Source of the DNA: Alteromonas_F sp964429915
GTDB lineage: Bacteria > Pseudomonadota > Gammaproteobacteria > Enterobacterales > Alteromonadaceae
Assembly (NCBI GenBank): GCA_964429915.1
Contig: CAYSDZ010000010.1
Coordinates: 1 to 64,000, forward strand
Length of the DNA: 64,000 nt
Reading direction: 5' to 3'
The stretch's first letter is position 1. Each line of letters begins with the position of its first letter. This document shows, piece by piece, positions 61,274 through 64,000 of the stretch. The translations under genes were made by a program, and so were the position numbers. The notes below the pieces were generated by a model that saw only the letters and a list, made by a program, of their open reading frames with translations, searched no databases and had not been told where the DNA came from.

Positions 61274-61596
61274 TATATTTGCACTAATGTGTTGCAATTA
61301 TGTAGCTTAGAATAAAACTCGCTCAATCCAGCAAGAACAAATGGACCGGAGTGGAACGCGCCACACTGTCTATTTTTTGCAGCAGTAGAACAAGTAATAA
61401 GATCGATGCCATGCACTGTTTTTAGGGCCTCCCATTGTGGGAAGTGTTTTATATCTTTTACGACATTTACCGCATCAAAATAAAAGAATATAAACGCCAC
61501 TGAGGGGTGAGCTTGTAACGCTTGATAGCAACGCTGTAGGGCTTCGTCGCTAGTTAAACTCTGGTGCTCGTTGGTAAATAAAATTGCGGTAGTCAT
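61273..61596 (-). CDS. tusD: TusD-family sulfurtransferase subunit
   Basis: A 107-residue DsrE-like protein, shorter than E. coli TusD (128). DLITCSTAAKNRQ holds the persulfide-carrying cysteine, and the end AGLSEFYSKLHNCNTLVQI matches the family. It is the first gene of the tus run, before tusC. A terminator separates it from yccA. Confidence 0.88.
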   Translation of the reverse strand: MTTAILFTNEHQSLTSDEALQRCYQALQAHPSVAFIFFYFDAVNVVKDIKHFPQWEALKTVHGIDLITCSTAAKNRQCGAFHSGPFVLAGLSEFYSKLHNCNTLVQI

Positions 61597-61617
61597 AAAT
61601 AATGATGGTTACAAACA

Positions 61618-61643
61618 AAAACACCCCTCAAAAGGGGTGTTTT
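61618..61643 (-). terminator. Terminator of yccA
   Basis: A 10-bp stem, AAAACACCCC/GGGGTGTTTT, plus one further A-T pair at the loop end, followed by T residues on the minus strand. It lies between yccA and tusD. Confidence 0.9.
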
Positions 61644-61658
61644 CTTAACCACTAGCGA

Positions 61659-62324
61659 TTAGTCATCACCACCAAACACACCCAAAAGGCTTAGCAGGTT
61701 TACGAAGATATTATAGATATTTAAGTACAAACCAATCGTTGCGATAATGTAGTTAGTTTCTCCACCATGAATAATTCGACTCGTGTCATACAAAATAAAT
61801 CCAGACATGATGAAAATGACTGCTGCGCTGATCGCCAGGCTTACCGCAGGAATAGCAAAGAACAAATTACCTAATGAGGCTAAAACCGCCACTAATAATC
61901 CAACAACCAAAAAACCGCCCATATACGAGAAATCTTTTTTCGTTGTCAATACATAGGCAGAGAGTGCGAAAAATATCAGAGCAGTCCCTCCAAGAGCCTG
62001 CGCGATTAATGCGCTACCACCTGGAATGGATGCGTAGGTATTCAACACACTACCCAGCGACCCACCGAACAAACCTGTAAAAACGAATACCCAAATGATG
62101 CCAGAAGACGAATTTGCTTTTTTCTGAACAACAAATAGAGAGATGAAACCACCGATGAACATAACAAGTGACGTAAGAGGGCTAATACCTATAGCCATAG
62201 TCGCAACGGCACAAATTGCGCTAAACGTCAGTGTCATTGCTAACAAAGAATAGGTATTCCTCAACACCTTATTTGTCTGTAATACAGACGCCTGAGAACT
62301 ATTAAACGCTGAGCGCTGTTCCAT
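61659..62324 (-). CDS. yccA: Bax inhibitor-1/YccA family membrane protein
   Basis: A 221-residue protein with seven hydrophobic segments. It has LRNTYSLLAMTLTFSAICA near the start and FILYDTSRIIHGG with the paired aspartates of the pore. E. coli YccA is a modulator of the FtsH protease. The tusE-yccA proximity is conserved. The gene runs alone between two clear boundaries. Confidence 0.93.
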   Translation of the reverse strand: MEQRSAFNSSQASVLQTNKVLRNTYSLLAMTLTFSAICAVATMAIGISPLTSLVMFIGGFISLFVVQKKANSSSGIIWVFVFTGLFGGSLGSVLNTYASIPGGSALIAQALGGTALIFFALSAYVLTTKKDFSYMGGFLVVGLLVAVLASLGNLFFAIPAVSLAISAAVIFIMSGFILYDTSRIIHGGETNYIIATIGLYLNIYNIFVNLLSLLGVFGGDD

Positions 62325-62537
62325 TTTTTTCCTCCAACAGAACGATTGTTTAACACACTATGTGTTAGTTAGGGTATTTGTAGGGCTTTTGGTTCAACTT
62401 TTCAAGGTCTTTTTGATAGTGCTACAAAAACATTTTTACTTATATGGCTTGCGAGCGTTAAAACCAAGCAGAACCGGTCATTAATACCGCATTTTGTTCG
62501 AAAGCTAGGCAACTAACAAAGTTTTTTAATTTTACGC

Positions 62538-62565
62538 TTTACAAGCACAAAAATATCATTAAGAT
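62538..62565 (+). promoter_or_regulatory. Candidate tRNA-Ser promoter
   Basis: TTTACA (five of six) at 62538-62543 and TAAGAT at 62560-62565, 16 bases apart, would start transcription about 7 bases before the tRNA. Confidence 0.5.
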
Positions 62566-62578
62566 TCGCTTCACTTCA

Positions 62579-62670
62579 GGAGAGTTGGCAGAGCCCGGTT
62601 GAATGCACCTGACTTGAAATCAGGCGAAGTGTCAAAACTTCCGGGGGTTCGAATCCCTCACTCTCCGCCA
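62579..62670 (+). tRNA. tRNA-Ser (anticodon UGA)
   Basis: A 92-base class II tRNA. The acceptor stem GGAGAGT pairs with ACTCTCC, with discriminator G and an encoded CCA. The anticodon stem CCTGA/TCAGG encloses CTTGAAA, giving TGA at 62615-62617. The extended variable arm (about 62625-62640) is the mark of tRNA-Ser. The T-loop is GTTCGAATC. Confidence 0.97.
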
Positions 62671-62676
62671 TTTTCT

Positions 62677-62703
62677 AAAACCGCCTCTTTGGCGGTTTTT
62701 TTA
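62677..62703 (+). terminator. Terminator of tRNA-Ser
   Basis: A 9-bp stem, AAAACCGCC/GGCGGTTTT, with a TCTTT loop and a T-run, 6 bases after the tRNA 3' end. Confidence 0.92.
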
Positions 62704-62847
62704 TTTTTCATCAAATTGTTCATCACTTCTGGTTATCACAACTTAAACCCACATCTTAATTTTTATTCCTTTTGTTACTCTCTTGAGCGAGATTATGTTT
62801 GTGGCCTGTGATAAATTACACAGTAAATATCGACTAGAGAAAGTGAA

Positions 62848-63492
62848 GTGATAAAAGTTGTTCTTGTAGATGATCACGATTTGGTTAGAACAGGGATAAA
62901 ACTCATATTGCAGGGCGTTTCTGACTTAGAAATCGTAAACGAAGCAAAATCTGGTGAAGAGGCAGTTTTATATTGCCGCAAACATTGTCCTGATGTTGTA
63001 TTGATGGATGTCAACATGCCTGGCATTGGCGGTTTGGAAGCGACAAAACAAATTCGAAGAGTGTCTGAAGAAACGAAAATAATTTGTCTTTCTATGCAGA
63101 AAGAACACCCCATACCTAGCCAAGTGATGCAATTGGGGGCATCGGGTTTTTTAACTAAAGATGCAGAGCCCAATGAAGTCATCAACGCAATATACAAAGT
63201 CGCATCGGGGCAGAAGTACCTAGCGGCTGACGTTGCTCAAAGCATGGCTATGAGCAGTTTTATGCCCAAAAGCGATAACCCGTTTGACGATTTGTCATCT
63301 AGGGAGCTGGATATAGCCATTCGGTTAACGAAAGGCATTAAAGTGCCTGACATTGCAACACAATTGAATATAAGCGCTAAAACCGTCAATACTTACCGAT
63401 ATAGAATGTTCGATAAGCTTTCAGTTGAATCAGATGTTGAACTTACCCATTTAGCATTGCGGTATAAACTTATTTCTAGCGAGAGCCTCTAA
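62848..63492 (+). CDS. uvrY: Response regulator UvrY/GacA
   Basis: A 214-residue NarL-family regulator. The receiver domain has D54 as phosphorylation site (VVLMDVNMPG), acidic pair VDDH at 7-10 and the lysine in LTKDAEP. A LuxR-type HTH fills about 145-205 (LSSRELDIAIRL, NISAKTVNTYRYRMF). With the BarA kinase it drives CsrB-type sRNAs. The start is GTG; it is followed 9 bases later by uvrC, the usual pair. Confidence 0.94.
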   Translation: MIKVVLVDDHDLVRTGIKLILQGVSDLEIVNEAKSGEEAVLYCRKHCPDVVLMDVNMPGIGGLEATKQIRRVSEETKIICLSMQKEHPIPSQVMQLGASGFLTKDAEPNEVINAIYKVASGQKYLAADVAQSMAMSSFMPKSDNPFDDLSSRELDIAIRLTKGIKVPDIATQLNISAKTVNTYRYRMFDKLSVESDVELTHLALRYKLISSESL

Positions 63493-63501
63493 TCCCAGTA
63501 T

Positions 63502-64000
63502 ATGACTCATAACGGTAAGTTTGACTCTGACGCGTTTTTAAAAAATCTCACTCAAAAACCCGGCGTATATCGTATGTACGACGCGCAGGGTGAGGTAATC
63601 TATGTAGGCAAGGCTAAACACTTAAAAAAGCGGGTTGCGAGTTATTTTCGTAAAAACCTTGAGCATGCGAAAACCAGAGCGCTGGTTAAACATATTGCCG
63701 ACATGGACGTTACGGTTGTAAATAGCGAAACTGAAGCGTTTCTGCTTGAAAATAATTTCATCAAAAAGTACAAACCGCGCTATAACGTGGTGCTTAGAGA
63801 CGATAAATCTTACCCTTTTATTGTTATTTCAAATCACAAACATCCGCGTTTAGCTTTTCATCGAGGTTCGAAAAAAAAAGGTGGTGAATACTTCGGCCCT
63901 TATCCTAGCGCGTGGACAGTTAGAGAAAGTTTGCGCTCAATGCAGCGCATTTTTCCAGTAAGGCAGTGTGAGGATAGCTACTATCAAGCAAGAAGCCGTC
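63502..64000 (+). CDS. uvrC: UvrABC excinuclease subunit C, N-terminal part
   Basis: The first 166 codons of uvrC, running off the right edge. A GIY-YIG nuclease domain begins at about 15 (PGVYRMYDAQGEVIYVGKAKHLKKRVASYF) and makes the 3' incision in nucleotide excision repair. LRDDKSYPFIVIS and GPYPSAWTVR follow as in E. coli. The ATG lies 9 bases after uvrY. Confidence 0.96.
   Translation, partial: MTHNGKFDSDAFLKNLTQKPGVYRMYDAQGEVIYVGKAKHLKKRVASYFRKNLEHAKTRALVKHIADMDVTVVNSETEAFLLENNFIKKYKPRYNVVLRDDKSYPFIVISNHKHPRLAFHRGSKKKGGEYFGPYPSAWTVRESLRSMQRIFPVRQCEDSYYQARSR

Noticed and set aside
62599..62811. A 70-codon open frame on the plus strand
   Set aside because: It starts inside the tRNA-Ser gene and crosses its terminator, so it is not a gene.
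1..64000. Insertion sequences, prophage, CRISPR array, toxin-antitoxin or defence genes
   Set aside because: No transposase, integrase, phage structural gene, spaced repeats or Cas-like gene found on either strand; the tRNA-Ser shows no duplicated 3' end nearby to suggest an integrated element.

Overview
The window is a 64 kb piece of gammaproteobacterial chromosome. Gene order points to the Alteromonadales or a close relative. It carries neighbourhoods known from Escherichia, Shewanella and Alteromonas: purN-purM facing hda, perM facing bepA, dapA-bamC-purC, nrdA-nrdB-yfaE, ubiG facing gyrA, serC-aroA-cmk-rpsA-ihfB-lapA-lapB-pyrF, lrp-ftsK-lolA-rarA-serS, and uvrY-uvrC. The DNA is AT-leaning, and several genes appear to start with TTG or GTG. 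The genus cannot be fixed from this alone. I see no insertion sequences, prophage, CRISPR array or rRNA; the only RNA gene is one tRNA-Ser. This is mostly housekeeping sequence with a few accessory islands.

Layout: 1-6.5 kb holds the end of a chemotaxis receptor, flavodoxin, the esterase YbfF, an aminotransferase, an NRDE protein, a PLP lyase and a rhombosortase. 6.6-12.1 kb, on the plus strand, holds a crotonase-family enzyme, gamma-glutamyltransferase, and a three-gene set in which every product is predicted to be exported: a Tat-targeted flavin amine oxidase, a dihaem cytochrome c and a RidA-like deaminase. 12.1-21.3 kb, on the minus strand, holds a lipoprotein, cysK, and a tight operon of glycerate kinase, a phosphatase, glucosyl-3-phosphoglycerate synthase and a GH13_18 phosphorylase, followed by moeA and a MATE pump. 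21.4-31.8 kb holds cmoAB, add, purMN, hda, wrbA, arsC and bepA. 31.9-41.2 kb holds perM, a frameshifted solute-binding protein, bcp, dapA-bamC-purC and the class Ia ribonucleotide reductase genes. 41.6-54.4 kb holds ubiG, gyrA and the serC-to-pyrF series, then ald facing lrp. 54.5-64 kb holds ftsK-lolA-rarA-crcB-serS, tusDCE, yccA, tRNA-Ser(UGA), uvrY and the start of uvrC.

Two clusters deserve most attention. The amine oxidase/cytochrome c/RidA set looks like a complete periplasmic amine-oxidation module, in which the imine product of the oxidase would be hydrolysed by a RidA that is exported instead of cytosolic. The glycerate kinase/GpgP/GpgS/GH13_18 operon can be read as a closed cycle that makes the compatible solute glucosylglycerate and takes it apart again to glucose 1-phosphate and 3-phosphoglycerate. 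Both are inferences from family membership and gene order.

Smaller points of interest are a one-base frameshift in an A7 tract that cuts the C-terminus off a solute-binding protein, a tus locus without tusB, a 54-bp inverted repeat before purM with a partly matching copy before dapA-bamC-purC, a tandem 14-bp repeat in the candidate promoter of the glucosylglycerate operon, a promoter -10 box in a terminator loop before cmk, a candidate pair of NrdR boxes before nrdA, and an rpsA leader with SD-like hairpin loops.
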